NCBI GenBank assembly: GCA_963966185.1 | Contig: CAWZYM010000098.1 | Span: forward strand, 7,501 to 71,500 | Direction: 5' to 3' | From: Rhabditoides inermis | Lineage: Eukaryota; Nematoda; Chromadorea; Rhabditida; Rhabditidae | DNA: 64,000 nt | Shown: positions 1-17,210 of the stretch, in pieces | How positions within the stretch are numbered: position 1 is the stretch's first letter | Layout of the letters: every line of letters starts with the position of its first letter | Position numbers and translations under genes: made by a program | The notes under the pieces: generated by a model | What the model was told of the DNA's origin: nothing | The model's input: only the letters and a program-made list of their open reading frames with translations | Databases searched by the model: none

Positions 1-113
1 GTGAGCAAATCTCGGATGGCATATATGTAATACGAGTTGACATTCGAGTGCGAGGGAGGAGGAAACATCGACGATTGCGATAATTCGACACGTTGTGTCG
101 AAACATGCAGGTG

Positions 114-272
114 ATATACTCTGCGTCAGAGCGATAGTTTTCGATTTACCTCGCTTGTAGTTCGATATACGGTGCCATAACTGTCTGCCTCTCTTGTTTT
201 GCGCGCTATTGCCGAGAGCTGACTCTCCGTCTTCCTCTGATCTACCCCACCGCGCGCAACTTATTGCGAACA
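114..272 (-). repeat. Dispersed repeat A, copy 1
   Basis: About 160 bases match, in reverse orientation, copies at 11282-11450, 15751-15927 and 49108-49275, with a rearranged copy at 38925-39051 and a diverged one at 42123-42285. Shared words on the opposite strand include GTAGATCAGAG, GGCAATAGCGCGCAAAAC and GCAGACGGTTATGGCACCGT. No coding capacity or terminal inverted repeat is visible. A short non-autonomous element is the likeliest identity. Confidence 0.75.
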
Positions 273-567
273 TTAGAGAGGGCGCGCAGCGCCCTCTCTT
301 TTGGATGTCGTGTCCGGTAACGCTGACTCTCTGCCGAAAGCGTACTCTCTCGGCGTTTTCTGCGCGTGTTCCTCCACTAGCACTTTGAGTGTAGTTCGCC
401 TCGCCGCCGCCAGCGTCTAATTCGCGCCGGGTTTGCGTTGTTTTGGGCTTCCGTCATTCTGGCTAGCTCTCTCCCGGCAGGCGGGCAGGGCGCGCAGAGA
501 AATTAACGACAGAGCTTGGGAATCAGAAACAGAAGAAATTTCTATGAAATTCAACAAAAGCACATAT

Positions 568-739
568 ATTATCTGTTAAAAAGTACTTGCGTAAAGATAT
601 TAAGTTTGTCTTGACCCAATTCAACAAAAGCGCATGCATAAAACGTTTACAAATACTAACACAAACCTGCGCATAACGGACAGTGGACACTAACAGATGA
701 AATATAACAATACAAATGAATAACGTCATACGTCCATAT

Positions 740-787
<48 letters not shown>

Positions 788-904
788 GGGGGGAGAGAGG
801 CGCAGGTTTGTGTTAGTATTTGTAAACGTTTTATGCATGCGCTTTTGTTGAATTGGGTCAAGACAAACTTAATATCTTTACGCAAGTACTTTTTAACAGA
901 TAAT
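568..904. mobile_element. Foldback element, family 1 (copy 1)
   Basis: Two arms of about 107 bases (568-675 and 798-904) are near-perfect reverse complements and begin with ATTATCTGTTAAAA. The centre is a GA microsatellite. The ends and inner arm words (ACAAAAGCGCATGCAT, ACAAACCTGCGC) are shared with the element at 49275-49576, which makes a family. No open frame is present, so this is a MITE-like non-autonomous element. Confidence 0.8.
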
Positions 905-1439
905 TGAACTATAGTTGCAATGCAATTCGCGGAAATCAAGATTTCAGAATAGAAACACTCATTGACGAAACATCACACTACACTACTGTTGTTATAAAGT
1001 TGTGTCACACGCACTGAAATTTGAATAGAAAGGTGGGAGGGAGAAGTAGAGGTGTGAAGGAGGAGAGGTGTGAACGGAGCAAGTCATGAATAATACGGGG
1101 AGCCAATTAATCTCTCTCTCCCTTCCTTCTTCACTTAATCCCAGAAAATCCACTGCGGAAAAGGGAATGTGATCTCACTGAGAGCCATCTTTCTAAAGAA
1201 GACTCGGAAACTGAAAACAACGAAGATGATTTTGCGAAGACAGGTATGATGTAGTAATCTCTCTTTCTCTTTCTCTCTCTCTCTCTCTGTCCCTCTCTCT
1301 CTCCCTCTCTCTTTCTCTCTCGCAGTCCAAATTGAGAGAACGCTGACGCTAAAACGTGAAACATAAATTCACCTCGCTTTTCGTTGGATTCTTTGATGGC
1401 GCCTGGATATATGCGAGACTCATTTTGGGTTGATGAGAC

Positions 1440-1481
<42 letters not shown>

Positions 1482-2519
1482 GTGAGTGGGAGAGATAGGG
1501 TGAGTTTGGTGGATCTGAATAAAATATGGGATGTTTTGCGGGTTGCTGGTTGACGAAGATGGATTTGGTTCGGTGAACGGACATACATTACGCACATGCG
1601 TTCACTCTATTTCACGAAGTACGTGTACTTACGGCGGAAATGTGGATGGAATCGTTGTCCAGTACACACGCATTTGCCGAGACATCTTCCTCCATCCCCC
1701 TCTCCCCTCTCTCTTCGTACATTTGCAACTTCCTGTCGCGTGTGGTGTACTCGATAAAGATTCCCCACTCGAGAAAGAACCAGGATCTTTTCTGTTGGCG
1801 TGGAGTGAGCAGAAAAAAACGGACCATGGTAAGCGCAGCAGCGACAAGAAGCAGCCGGTTATGATTGGCTATATAGATTTATTGATTGAACGAACGATTA
1901 TCGAATTACTGATCGTTTTCAGTACTTGTTCGCGTGTGGCAAAAAGACAACTATGAGCCGTGTGACTGAAGTGAGCGATTTTTGAAAGAGTGACTGCGTT
2001 GCTACATTGTTGTCTAATCGAATCAGCCGGACTGTGGTTATGATCGTGCGTGAGCGTGATAAGACTTTTCAAGTGGTATGTGATGGACTATGTCGTATCG
2101 AGCTATTTCTGCACCGTCATTACCGCAGAAGAGGAACGGCATCACGGTGATCGTGCTCGCGCACTGGAGAGCGGGGGCGTGGTTTAGCCTGGGGGCGTGG
2201 CTTTAAATGGCAAAGAGTGCACACTTGAACGCGATTGTGATTTCTCACGAAATTTACATAACTAAATGAGTTTGGTTGCAAGTTTGGATGAATGACAATA
2301 ATAACTTATCAGATTTCGTGATAACAGTTGCGCCAAACGTCATGATGAAAAGTATTATAATGAATTTGGAGATGATATTTCATTAGACCCTAGAGAAGAT
2401 TGATAAAATAAAAAAAAGTGTTTTAAAATTATCACAACTGTGAATTCAGCACATATTCCGCTTTTTACGTGATTGATAACATTCTCAAATGAATATAAAT
2501 TTTGCAAAAAGGAAAAGCT

Positions 2520-2592
2520 TAGGCAGGGATCGAACCATCGACCTTCAGAACAGAGTACTTGCTCGCTATCCATTATACTAAATTGCCATGCG
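2520..2592 (-). ncRNA. tRNA-like sequence, SINE candidate
   Basis: On the minus strand an A-box-like TTTAGTATAATGGATAGCG is followed at tRNA spacing by a B-box-like GGTTCGATCCC. The acceptor stem does not pair properly, so a working tRNA gene is unlikely. The other two tRNA-like sequences in the window (near 10190-10275 and 49765-49862) are also on the minus strand. A tRNA-derived SINE head or a decayed tRNA gene is the likeliest explanation. Confidence 0.4.
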
Positions 2593-2786
2593 AGAACGAG
2601 AGCTAAACCGCAACTTCATGGCGGGTGTAAATCGCTATCAGTGGATGACGTTCCATCAAATCGGTCGATAGTGAAAATCACAAGTATGATATTATTTCAA
2701 AATCAAACACGCACAATCTTTTGTAAGTATTTTTGTGTTATTTATCCATATAGTTACAATATTTCTGGAATACCACTTCGCTATTT

Positions 2787-3209
2787 CACGGTGATCGGTA
2801 CGGTCACCGTTAAGGCTCGCGCACTGCGTTGGCATTTGTATAGTGTAGTGATTTAATACTAATGTACCGGATACCTAAGTAACGAATTTATATTTTTGAA
2901 ATGTTAAGGAACGAAAACGTAGGTAAAAATATTTCGAACAGATTGTGCGCGATGAAATTTTGAATAACTTGCTCAATAGGGATTCCACTCATGAAGAAGT
3001 ACTGTGTTTTGATATATATCAATAATGGAAAACTTTTTCAAAAATGTATCGCGCACAATCTGTTCGAAATATTTTTACCTACGTTTTCGTTCCTTAACAT
3101 TTCAAAAATATAAATTCGTTACTTAGGTATCCGGTACATTAGTATTAAATCACTACACTATACAAATGCCAACGCAGTGCGCGAGCCTTAACGGTGACCG
3201 ATCACCGTG
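2787..3209. mobile_element. Foldback element with ~170-bp arms
   Basis: The left arm (2787 to about 2965) and right arm (about 3040-3209) are almost perfect reverse complements, starting CACGGTGATCGG on one side and ending CCGATCACCGTG on the other. The spacer is only about 75 AT-rich bases. No coding capacity. The high arm identity suggests recent origin or ongoing homogenisation. Confidence 0.85.
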
Positions 3210-3719
3210 GCATAGCACAGAATTGAATTTATGAAAAAAACATAAACATTTATGGAAAACACACACACAACAATTCATATACACAAAATAGGGTGAGAGG
3301 TCAGAGCTGGAGATCACACAACATACATAGGGAGGACAGCGCAGACCTGAAAATATCTTAAACTACATCGATTGCCAACAAATTGCAATTCCAAGTCCAT
3401 GAAGTTCGAGGATTGCTTTAGATTATTTCAAATTGCGCTGCTTGCGCGCGACCGGTGCAAAATCGACATGGCACACGAATGGTTTGGGGTGATTTGAAAT
3501 GGAGCATTGGCGGGAACTTTAAAGCCCGGTTGAACACAGATACACGAGCTCTATTGCGCTCCGATCTTGAGCTTACTCTCGCTGTCTGCACTCTGACTTC
3601 CCCAGCTGTTCGATCGATATCGCGTCTGCCGTGTCTTTTCGGTTCTCAATTTCGTTCTTTCGTGTTTTTTGTGTTTTTTTTTCAAATTTCTTGTCATATC
3701 AGTATATAAATCGTATAGA

Positions 3720-4440
3720 TGTCGACGGAGTGGGCGTTTGAGCCCACGCTCGACGACAAACGCAAGCGTGAGGCTAAAGAAGAGGCGCGTAAACAGCGAG
3801 CTTTGGAAAAGGCGCGCGTTCTACTACATAATGAAACTGATATCTGTTCATGTGGTGATGGTTGCGAGCTTTCTAAGTCGGACTGTCCCCACAGTTACTG
3901 TTGTGGGCAGTTGTTCGATGAAACGACGGATCTTACTTCCACTGGCTCGAAGCTCGCGTCTATGCTTGAAAGCAGTCCGTTCACTCGCGAGCAGGGCTGT
4001 ATCGCGCGTTCCGCGTACTTTGATGAGATTGTTCTCAGTTCCACGGTATATTATTTGTTGTTCTATTAGAATTATGAAGGTTTCATTTAAGTGTTGAATG
4101 CGAGTTCTACTCTTTTCGAAATGGGACGACGTGAAGGAGGAGGCATGGGCGAGATGGACGCGGAGGATAACAGCGACGAGGAGCGGCGCAATCGGTGAGT
4201 GGATAGTTGCATGATTGTGAGACTGATGTTGTATTTAGTCGCTATCGCTACCTTGCATATCGATTGTTTGTTGCTACTTTGGGCAAGAGGGTGCTAGAGA
4301 AGGGGATGCGAGTGCGCCTGCCAAGGTGCGTGGAGCAAGCGGTGCGCCGCAAATACCCTTCTCCTAGCGGAGTGTACCAGGGCGGAGTGTACAGAAATGT
4401 ATTTTCATTTTTGGGATACCGTATTCTAGATTCGAAATAA
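3720..4440 (+). CDS. Protein resembling P2X7 C-terminal intracellular domain
   Basis: Exon 1 starts with ATG at 3720, right after an AG (AATCGTATAG), and reads MSTEWAFEPTLDDKRKR. A cysteine cluster C43-S-C-G-x-x-C49 ... C61-C62 follows. Later exons (about 4091-4196 and 4243-4440) encode an acidic stretch ending DSDEERRNR and then RYRYLAYRLF and RKYPSPSGVYQG. This resembles the P2X7 C-terminal cysteine-rich domain, where a CxCGxC cluster is followed by YRxFV, a basic glycine-rich stretch and an FPxxxGxYxG end. The family is often found without a channel, and no membrane segment is seen here. The first splice junction is not resolved: a donor at 4045 gives the wrong phase, and one inside TCTCAGTTCC would fix it. 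An exon-like piece at 4501-4588 may be an alternative 3' end. Function unknown. Confidence 0.5.
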
Positions 4441-4738
4441 GTAAGATGGAAAGGGGTTGAGCAGTAGATGAGTAGATTCTTCTTTCACGGATTCCAGGTG
4501 GCGCTATTGATGCCGGTCGGGATGGAGCTTACTCTGCCACCCATCGTACCGCTCTCGCTTGCTGGACACGCATACTGGAGAGAGGTGAGCATACTGTAGG
4601 GTACAGTAGTGTTCCCTATCGCATGTGTGCCAACCGTTCAACCGTGTCGTTCTCACCGTTCAGGCCCCTCAAAAACTACGTACTTTGCTTTGTTCAATTG
4701 TTTCCAACTTGACGGAAGATAATTATCTTTCTTCCAGA

Positions 4739-5394
4739 CTATCCGTCGCCCTCATTCTCATATCGACGTGGGAGATAGGATAAATGAGATGAGGCAGGGA
4801 GGGGGAGTGTAGGAGAGAAATAGAACTATGAACAAAGCAAAGTAAAGGAATATAACTAACCTCGTATGGCGGATCGGGGTCACGCTTGACAGTCGGGGTG
4901 TGATCATGCTGAACACGTGGAGGCCCATCATCCTAAGAAATTTATTTTCAGGCTTCCTATTCCACGAGTGCCAGTTCGATCAACGGATCAACGTACCCGT
5001 CGAGCCTCTTCGTTGCTCTTCGTTTTGCCAGCAGAAGGTCGTCCCACCTTCGATTCCGATTCCATGACCTCGACTGCGGTTGCCTCACTCTCCTAATAGA
5101 TTGTTTGATTCCCATTTTGTTCATTCATTGTAATAAATATGTTCTTACTTGGAATGGTACTGCACTCTTATGCAAGTTGTTTCCGTCTGCCATGAAACAC
5201 CACGGAGAGAAGTGCGACTTGCACAAAAAGCCGTTCGGGACAGCGGTGCGCGCGCGCAAAGTGAGGTTGGAGACAACTCCAGAAGCAGTGCAAGAATCTA
5301 TCCACGTCTCCTTACGCTGGGGATTGTTCACGAAACGAGTGTACCTGTCAGTCAGATCGTCACAGACAACGCAACGTCGACGTTGCGCTGACAT
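4739..5394 (-). CDS. THAP-domain zinc-finger protein
   Basis: Four exons join in frame, all in phase 0: 5394-5149, 5092-4997, 4932-4861 and 4825-4739, giving 166 residues. Residues 1-82 form a THAP-type C2CH finger: C8, C11, W31, C58 and H61, then AVPF at 78-81, which matches the conserved AVPxx box. THAP fingers bind specific DNA sites and occur in transcription regulators and in P-element-derived proteins. The remainder is polar (ESEATAVEVMESESK, then a PRVQHDHTPTVKRDP stretch) with no second domain. The ATG directly follows the acceptor TTTTTATTGTAG. The last intron is only 35 bases, so the final exon is the least certain part. It lies convergent to the gene at 3720. Confidence 0.7.
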
Positions 5395-5639
5395 CTACAA
5401 TAAAAATAAGAAACAATATAGTTTGAAAATAAACGTGTTCGACAAGCGTTGGAGCTGCTGTACTGTCCGAACATGATGCAAATGATGTGCATGAACGTGC
5501 TGCTCATTTCGCTGCAGGACAACGACGACACCGACGAGTTCAAGGAGGACACAACAGTTGTTTTTTTCACGGCAGGAACATTCGTTATATATAAAACAAC
5601 ACATAAATAAACATAATGTATTTATGATAATCATAACAT

Positions 5640-6310
5640 TTCATTTATTGCGTAACAAAAACTTATAATATACCCGCACGCGCCGCGCCTTGGGCAGAAG
5701 GACAGCTTGTTGTAGGTGCTTCCGGTGTTCATCGAAGACATCTGCAATGCAACATGTAAAACATATGTAATATTCAGACAACACATTGAATGAATTGTAA
5801 TAGTTTACAATAAAACTACTTCATCATCACTGTAAACAGCTGATTTACACAAAATGAAAAGATTACGTATACACGCACCTGATCACGGCGTAAGAGTGAT
5901 TCCGATGACGGAAGGATTAACAGTTCGTAGACGAACAGTTCCTGTCCATAAAACAATCAAAACAAAGCACTACAATTGAAACTAAACATGCAAACAACAA
6001 AAATACTCAACTTCGCGACTGTTTCATTGTTGCGCAGCGGTGTTTTCAGAGCGCAACCACCTTTATTCGATGGAAGTGAAGAAGCACCTGGAATTGTACG
6101 AAATAAACATCATAAATAAACACAAAAATACTAAAAATAACGAAAACACGCGAACATATGATTTGACAGAGACGCTGAGGAAAGCAGCTGATATAGAGAT
6201 TATTTGGTCCCGTCGCGAGACTGCTGGCCCTGCGCCAGAAGACTTTGAGGCCCCCAGGGGGCGTGGGCGATTTTTTCAAGAATACAACTTTTATACCGTT
6301 CATCTTATCA
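5640..6310 (-). other. Possible exon cluster of an unrecognised gene
   Basis: On the minus strand three short exon-like pieces are bounded by plausible splice sites: one after TACAATTCCAG near 6091 reading ASSLPSNKGGCALKTP, one near 5880-5941 reading RTVNPSVIGITLTP then stop, and one after GCATTGCAG near 5744 reading MSSMNTGSTYNKLSF. The last piece does not join the second in frame. I do not recognise a family, and the plus strand is also partly open. This could equally be noncoding. Confidence 0.2.
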
Positions 6311-7222
6311 TTAATTTATCAATAAATTAGCATAAATCGTTTATTTTCCGTATATCTCTGTTTACAGGTACTTTAAGTGATTTGATCGCAGCTAAATGAA
6401 CTCGCACAAATGGGACAAGCGATCATACCACCCGCCGAAAGATGAGTGAGAGATCAGAGTGGCTATGTGATGCCACATTAGACGCGCCCTCTCGCTTCTA
6501 CTGAATCTCCCCGCGCGCTAGAATGCTACAAAACTACTTTTCCGGATGAAGCACTTTTCCTGAATTTGGAATGATTTCCATTGTGTCATTGTATTCGTAT
6601 CTCTATTTGATAGAGTCATAGAAAGTTGTGTAGAGTTTCATTGAGTCTGAAGCGAGTTACGGAGAGTTCGCATTCGAGTGCGGATTGAGATTGGTGTCTG
6701 TCGCTCGGGCGTCGGACAATCGCTTGGCTCCGCCCCTCTGTCCTCCACTCGAATTTTCAATCTGAAGGCATATTTCGAAAGCTCCTGGTCTACGGAACAA
6801 TGTTGCCTATGATCATTTTCGCTCCCGAGAGGATTACGGTACTTGAACGTGCTCGGGAGCAAAAGTGATCACAGAAAACGTTGTTCAGCAGATCAAGATT
6901 TTTCTATTGGTACCTTCAGATTGAAAATCCGAGTGGAGGACCTAAACACCTCCCAATGTGAGACAATAAAATAAAAGAATGATAAAAATGCGTGAGAAAA
7001 TGCATTTTTAACATACCGCGCGGTTATATGACATCCGCAGAGTGAGTACACACAAACTGGAGAGTCACAGACGGCACGACAAATGACTTCGGAGCACAGA
7101 AATGCTGCACATTAGAGCGCAGGAATCGTGGAAGCGGATTCGCCTGATTTGATTTGCGAACTAATCTCCTCTCCCTTTTCAGTTTGTTGTCTAGTTAAAA
7201 TATGTAAGAGCTTTGCTTTAGG
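6311..7222. other. Intergenic region upstream of the helicase
   Basis: No gene is seen. It contains a foldback element (6740-6941) and ends in the acceptor-like GAGCTTTGCTTTAG just before the helicase start codon. A promoter is expected here but no motif is clear. Confidence 0.5.
6740..6941. mobile_element. Small foldback element
   Basis: The arms begin GTCCTCCACTCG and end CGAGTGGAGGAC and stay complementary inward through CAATCTGAAGG, a GATCA-containing stretch and GCTCCCGAG near the loop. The total is about 200 bases with no coding capacity. Middle parts of the arms have diverged, so it is older than the element at 2787. Confidence 0.75.
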
Positions 7223-12771
<5,549 letters not shown>

Positions 12772-13705
12772 TGAGAGGATACGGTAGTGCATGTTCTGAG
12801 ACAGTTGTTTGTATGGCACACTATGCCAAGTGGATCTCGTTTGTTGTTTGTTAATGATTGTGAGATAATAAGTTATGCTTATTTTTGATTGTGGATCGCA
12901 TGATTGATCAGAGAGAGAAAAAAAACAAGAAGCAACCGAGTGAGCCAACGCGTATTGTGCGTAGCCGATACAAACAAATACACGCACTTGATAGAAATGT
13001 TTTGCCTTTCATCGTTGATAAGTTGCAATTGGTACATTGTGCGGTGTTTATTTGGTGATGGATTGCGGGTCATCGAGTGATCGGAGTGTTTCTCTCTCAC
13101 TCTCTCGCCTGCGCGGTCTATCGATCGCGAGTGAGAGAGTGTGGTGAGAGTGGAGGGGACGAGGGAGCGAGCCGGAGGCTGACTCTCGCGCCCAAGGATG
13201 ATTGTGTAACGCCTAGCGGTGAATGTGTTTTCCTCGCCCCACATATTTCATAACCTTTTGATGTGATATCGCCAGGTGCACTTTATTGAATGTCTGCTGA
13301 TCTTTGAATACTGATGCACCGATGCCGGGATAGAAGTGTTGTTTTCGTGCGGGTTCTGCATTCCAAAGCGAAGACGCTTCGCTTGCATTTCTTTCACTGT
13401 TGTCCTTCGCCCCGCTATTTCACGCTGCTATTTCAGTGCATGTGATGTGCCCGGTGATCAGATAAGAGAAGAATATCGATCGTCGTACTGCTGTAAGATT
13501 CCCATAAGCAAAGGCGAGTGCTTGTGTGCTTCCTCGTAAAGTATCACTGTCGTATACGTTCTGACTGCTGAGTGAGTGAAATGAGCGGTGTAGGGCTGAT
13601 CACCTTGATTGTCAGAAATGACGTATCGAGTCGATGGTTGAACATATGATTGGTTAGACGGAGTGAACTGTTTCCACCTTTTCCAACTCCAACTATGTTT
13701 TGCAG
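12772..13705. other. Intergenic region
   Basis: No gene is supported. A GA/CT palindromic patch around 13090-13150 includes ATCGATCGCGAGTGAGAGAG. The region ends in the acceptor CTATGTTTTGCAG directly before the next start codon. Confidence 0.5.
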
Positions 13706-14457
13706 ATGGAGCGTGTTCGGGCGCGCGTGTCAGGCTTCTGCCGGCACATGCACGCGTTCGGCCGGAGTGTGGTGGAGTGGCGCTCGCCCGCCACCGCCCC
13801 CTACCTACTCGTCGTCAACACCGCGTTCTGGTACGAGTTTATTCGATGTGTGTTTATTGTTCAAGGTGTGGTCAGTTTTCCCGAAACATCCCTATCCAAA
13901 CGCGGAACAGGCTGTTTGGTCGTGTTTCGAAGGCGTATCGAAGGGAGTTTCGAAGAGACTGATCGCTACTTTAGTATCATGGAAACTGCTCCTTCAGAAT
14001 GGAGCTGGAGCACAATAGAGACTCACCGCTATTTTAAGAAACTCTGTTGTGTATTACTGGATACCTGGTTTGCAGGCTGTCGGCGATCTACCTTCCCGCA
14101 GCGCAGCAGACGCGCGTGCTGGTCGCGCTGGCGGCCGGCGTGTTCGGATGGGACGTGCTCCTCTCCCCATCCAACGACAGGAGCACGCTCGCGCACATTC
14201 TGCTCTGGCCGCTGCAGAGCGTATGGAGGGTGAGCGCGCTTTTCAGTGTCGATTGATCACCTTTTCAATGTGCATTGTTGATTTTTCGTTATACGATAAA
14301 TGCCACATATTCTTACTCTAATCATTGTATTATGTTGAAAGTCTCATATTCAGACGGCGGGCGTGGCGGGGTCGCTGTACTCTGCCCAGCAGCTGCACTC
14401 GGGTCTCGTCGTCGGCGAGGAGATGCGAGTCTGCGCCGCCGCATATGCAACATGTAT

Positions 14458-14508
<51 letters not shown>

Positions 14509-14717
14509 CGCTCGATCCCCTTTATTCGTATTTTGGTGGTTTTGTTGCAAATGGTTGTGTGTGTGCACAGCTAATGCTCTTTTCGCCAAAACATGTTCCC
14601 CTTTTCAGTGGGCTGTCTATTAGTGAATCCCGTGTGGGAGTACTACGACACGAATCGTCGCATCATGGACGGGTGCAAGTACGGAGGCGGACAGGTCATG
14701 GTGCGTTCCCTCTCTTT

Positions 14718-14771
<54 letters not shown>

Positions 14772-14882
14772 TCCCTTCACTTTTCATCTCCTTCCCTATT
14801 TGATTCACTCATTCACATCACTCTCTCTCATTGCCGAATAATCCATATTCATAGTATCTCCCCTCTCTCTCTATTTCTATCT

Positions 14883-14924
<42 letters not shown>

Positions 14925-15546
14925 TCCCTTCACTTTTCATCTCCTTCCCTATTTGATTCACTCATTCACATCACTCTCTCTCATTGCCGAATAATCCATA
15001 TTCATAGTATCTCCCCTCTCTCTCTATTTCTATCTCTCTTCTCTCTCTCTCTCTCACTCCCTCCCTCCCTCTTCAGAAAGGCGTCGACTATGTGGTCGTG
15101 CAGCCACTCATCAAGATCTACAAGGCCATCAAGTACGTCGTCACACTGCAGTTCATCTGGCGTGAGTATATATCAGATCAGTTGTTTTTATTTTTTCACA
15201 CGACTGCGTCAATGAAAATGAAGGTTTCAAGCAACTCTGTTAAGCCGGTATGTATAAACTCGGTATTTATGCTCAAAGGACAAGATTGTGATCAGATGTG
15301 GTTGAAGAATCTCTCTCTCTAGCGATCGTGGACGCGATCAGAGCGGCGGGCGCGTGGGTTCGGTCGGCGGTGCGCGGCGGATGGCGCGGATTCCTGCACG
15401 CATGCCGCAACCTAATCGCCAACATCAAACAAAGGTTTGTATATTGCTTTGCATATTGATTGATTGGCAAATCCCCTTTAAAAACTGTGTGTCTCACTTT
15501 GTAGTATGACTTGATTATGAAATGCATTGTATACTTCCTTCACATC

Positions 15547-15587
<41 letters not shown>

Positions 15588-17179
15588 CGTATTTGATCGA
15601 TTGATTGATATGTTTGGAGGTTCCGCGAGGGTGTGGTGGCGCCGCTGCGTCGTTTCTGCTCCCGGGTCGTTGAGTTCTGCAAGTACTGGTTCGGTGCGCA
15701 GTGGTGGCCCGCGCTCAAGCAGTGGCTCAAAGTCAAGGTGCGTATGAGTTTATAGTTCTATGCTCGCAATAAGTTGCGCGCGGTGGGGTAGATCAGAGAA
15801 AGACAGAGAGTCAGCTATCGGCAATAGTGCGCAAAACAAGAGAGGCAGACGGTTATGGCACCGTGTTTCGAACTGCAAACTGCAAGCGAGGTAGATCGAA
15901 AACTATCGCTCTGGCGCAGGCGATATCTATTATCAATTTATTATTAGTATGATTAGTTATTATTGTTGATATTATAACTCACTTGCGGATGTCAAAACAC
16001 TGAATAGTGTCAAAATCAAATCAAATATTTATCCAGAATCGCATTTTCACGTACATATAGTTCGGTAGTGTCGAATTCAACGTAATCAACTCTCCTGTCG
16101 GTAGTACGTATAACACCGGGACCGGGCGATGAATGCGTTCGAATTCTAAACAAATTGCGGAGCTGAATAAATGATTTGATTTGATCGACTTGTAGTCAGG
16201 ATATAGCGATTCTGGATGATTTGACTTATTGATTGAATCGTCATGGTTGCAGGTGGTGTACCGCATGTACCAAGATATAAATATTTTGTATAAATTATTG
16301 ATTTATTGATCGTCATGGTTGCAGGTGGGCGAGCCTCTCCAGCGCGGTGTGGACTGCACGTGCTACTGTGTGGTGTACGTGGTGTGTCTGCACTGGCTGC
16401 CGCCCCTCTCCCGCTGGCTGTGGAAGCACGCCAAGAGGGCAGCCGCATGGCTCAACGACAAGGCGGTGCGGCCTACCAAAGCGTGAGTTCTTTCTAAAGT
16501 TTAGCCTGGACCCACCTAGTTGTAGACTAAGTTGGACCCTTTCTACGTAGTGAACTATGTAGGAACATTTCTAATTTCTTACTAGTGGTGGTTCAGCCGA
16601 GGTGTTTCGAAGCGATAGGAAAGCGTTCCATAGTGCTGATTTGTATTCGGAGAGTGTTACAAGATTATATTGACCACTATTATTCGTCTATAACATACAA
16701 CCACAGTGAGCTGTCGTTTGGGAATTGTACCGTCGTCCTCGGACAGTACTCTCTTTAAGCAGAACTTGGACAGTACTCTCTGTACTCTGTGTTTCTTAGA
16801 CAGTACTCTGTGTTCTATCTCTTTAGGCAGTATTTTGACAGTACTCTCTGTATTCTGTGTGTTTCTTAGACAGTACTCTCTGTTCTATCAACTCTCTGTT
16901 CAGTTGGCTTCGTCGCAAGGCGGAGCAGGCTGCGGTGGCGACGCGCGCTCTCTTGCACAGGGCAGCCTTGGCCATTCGAGACTCGATCCTATGGCCGATA
17001 TGCGTGCTGGCTGGGGAGTGCGTCTACCAGGTGGGCATCTCCCTCTCTCACTCTCACTCACACTCTTCTCTCTCTCTCTCACCTCTCTCTCTTTCTCACT
17101 CTGTCGCTATCTCTCTCTCCTCGCTCTCCTCTCTCTCCTCGCTCTCCTCTCTCTCTCCTCGCTCTCTCCCTTTTTCTCT

Positions 17180-17210
<31 letters not shown>

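Larger units (their letters stand above)
1..3719. other. Gene-free repeat-rich left flank
   Basis: I see no convincing protein-coding gene here; the open frames are short and follow GA/CT repeats. The stretch holds one copy of the dispersed repeat A (about 114-272, minus), two foldback elements (568-904 and 2787-3209), GA/CT microsatellites (740-797, 1259-1320, 1443-1479), a tRNA-like sequence on the minus strand near 2520-2590, and the upstream region of the gene at 3720. The part around 3340-3420 is similar, in inverted orientation, to 53140-53205. Confidence 0.6.

Noticed and set aside
2520..2592. Functional tRNA gene
   Set aside because: Internal boxes are present but acceptor and anticodon stems do not pair well, so a SINE or relic is more likely.
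4501..4588. Extra exon of the 3720 gene (VALLMPVGMELTLPP...)
   Set aside because: It has good splice borders, but the upstream frame already stops at 4440 and no in-frame continuation was found. Kept only as a note.
15545..15590. CRISPR-like or regulatory repeat array
   Set aside because: Simple TGAT microsatellite without spacers; the genome is eukaryotic.
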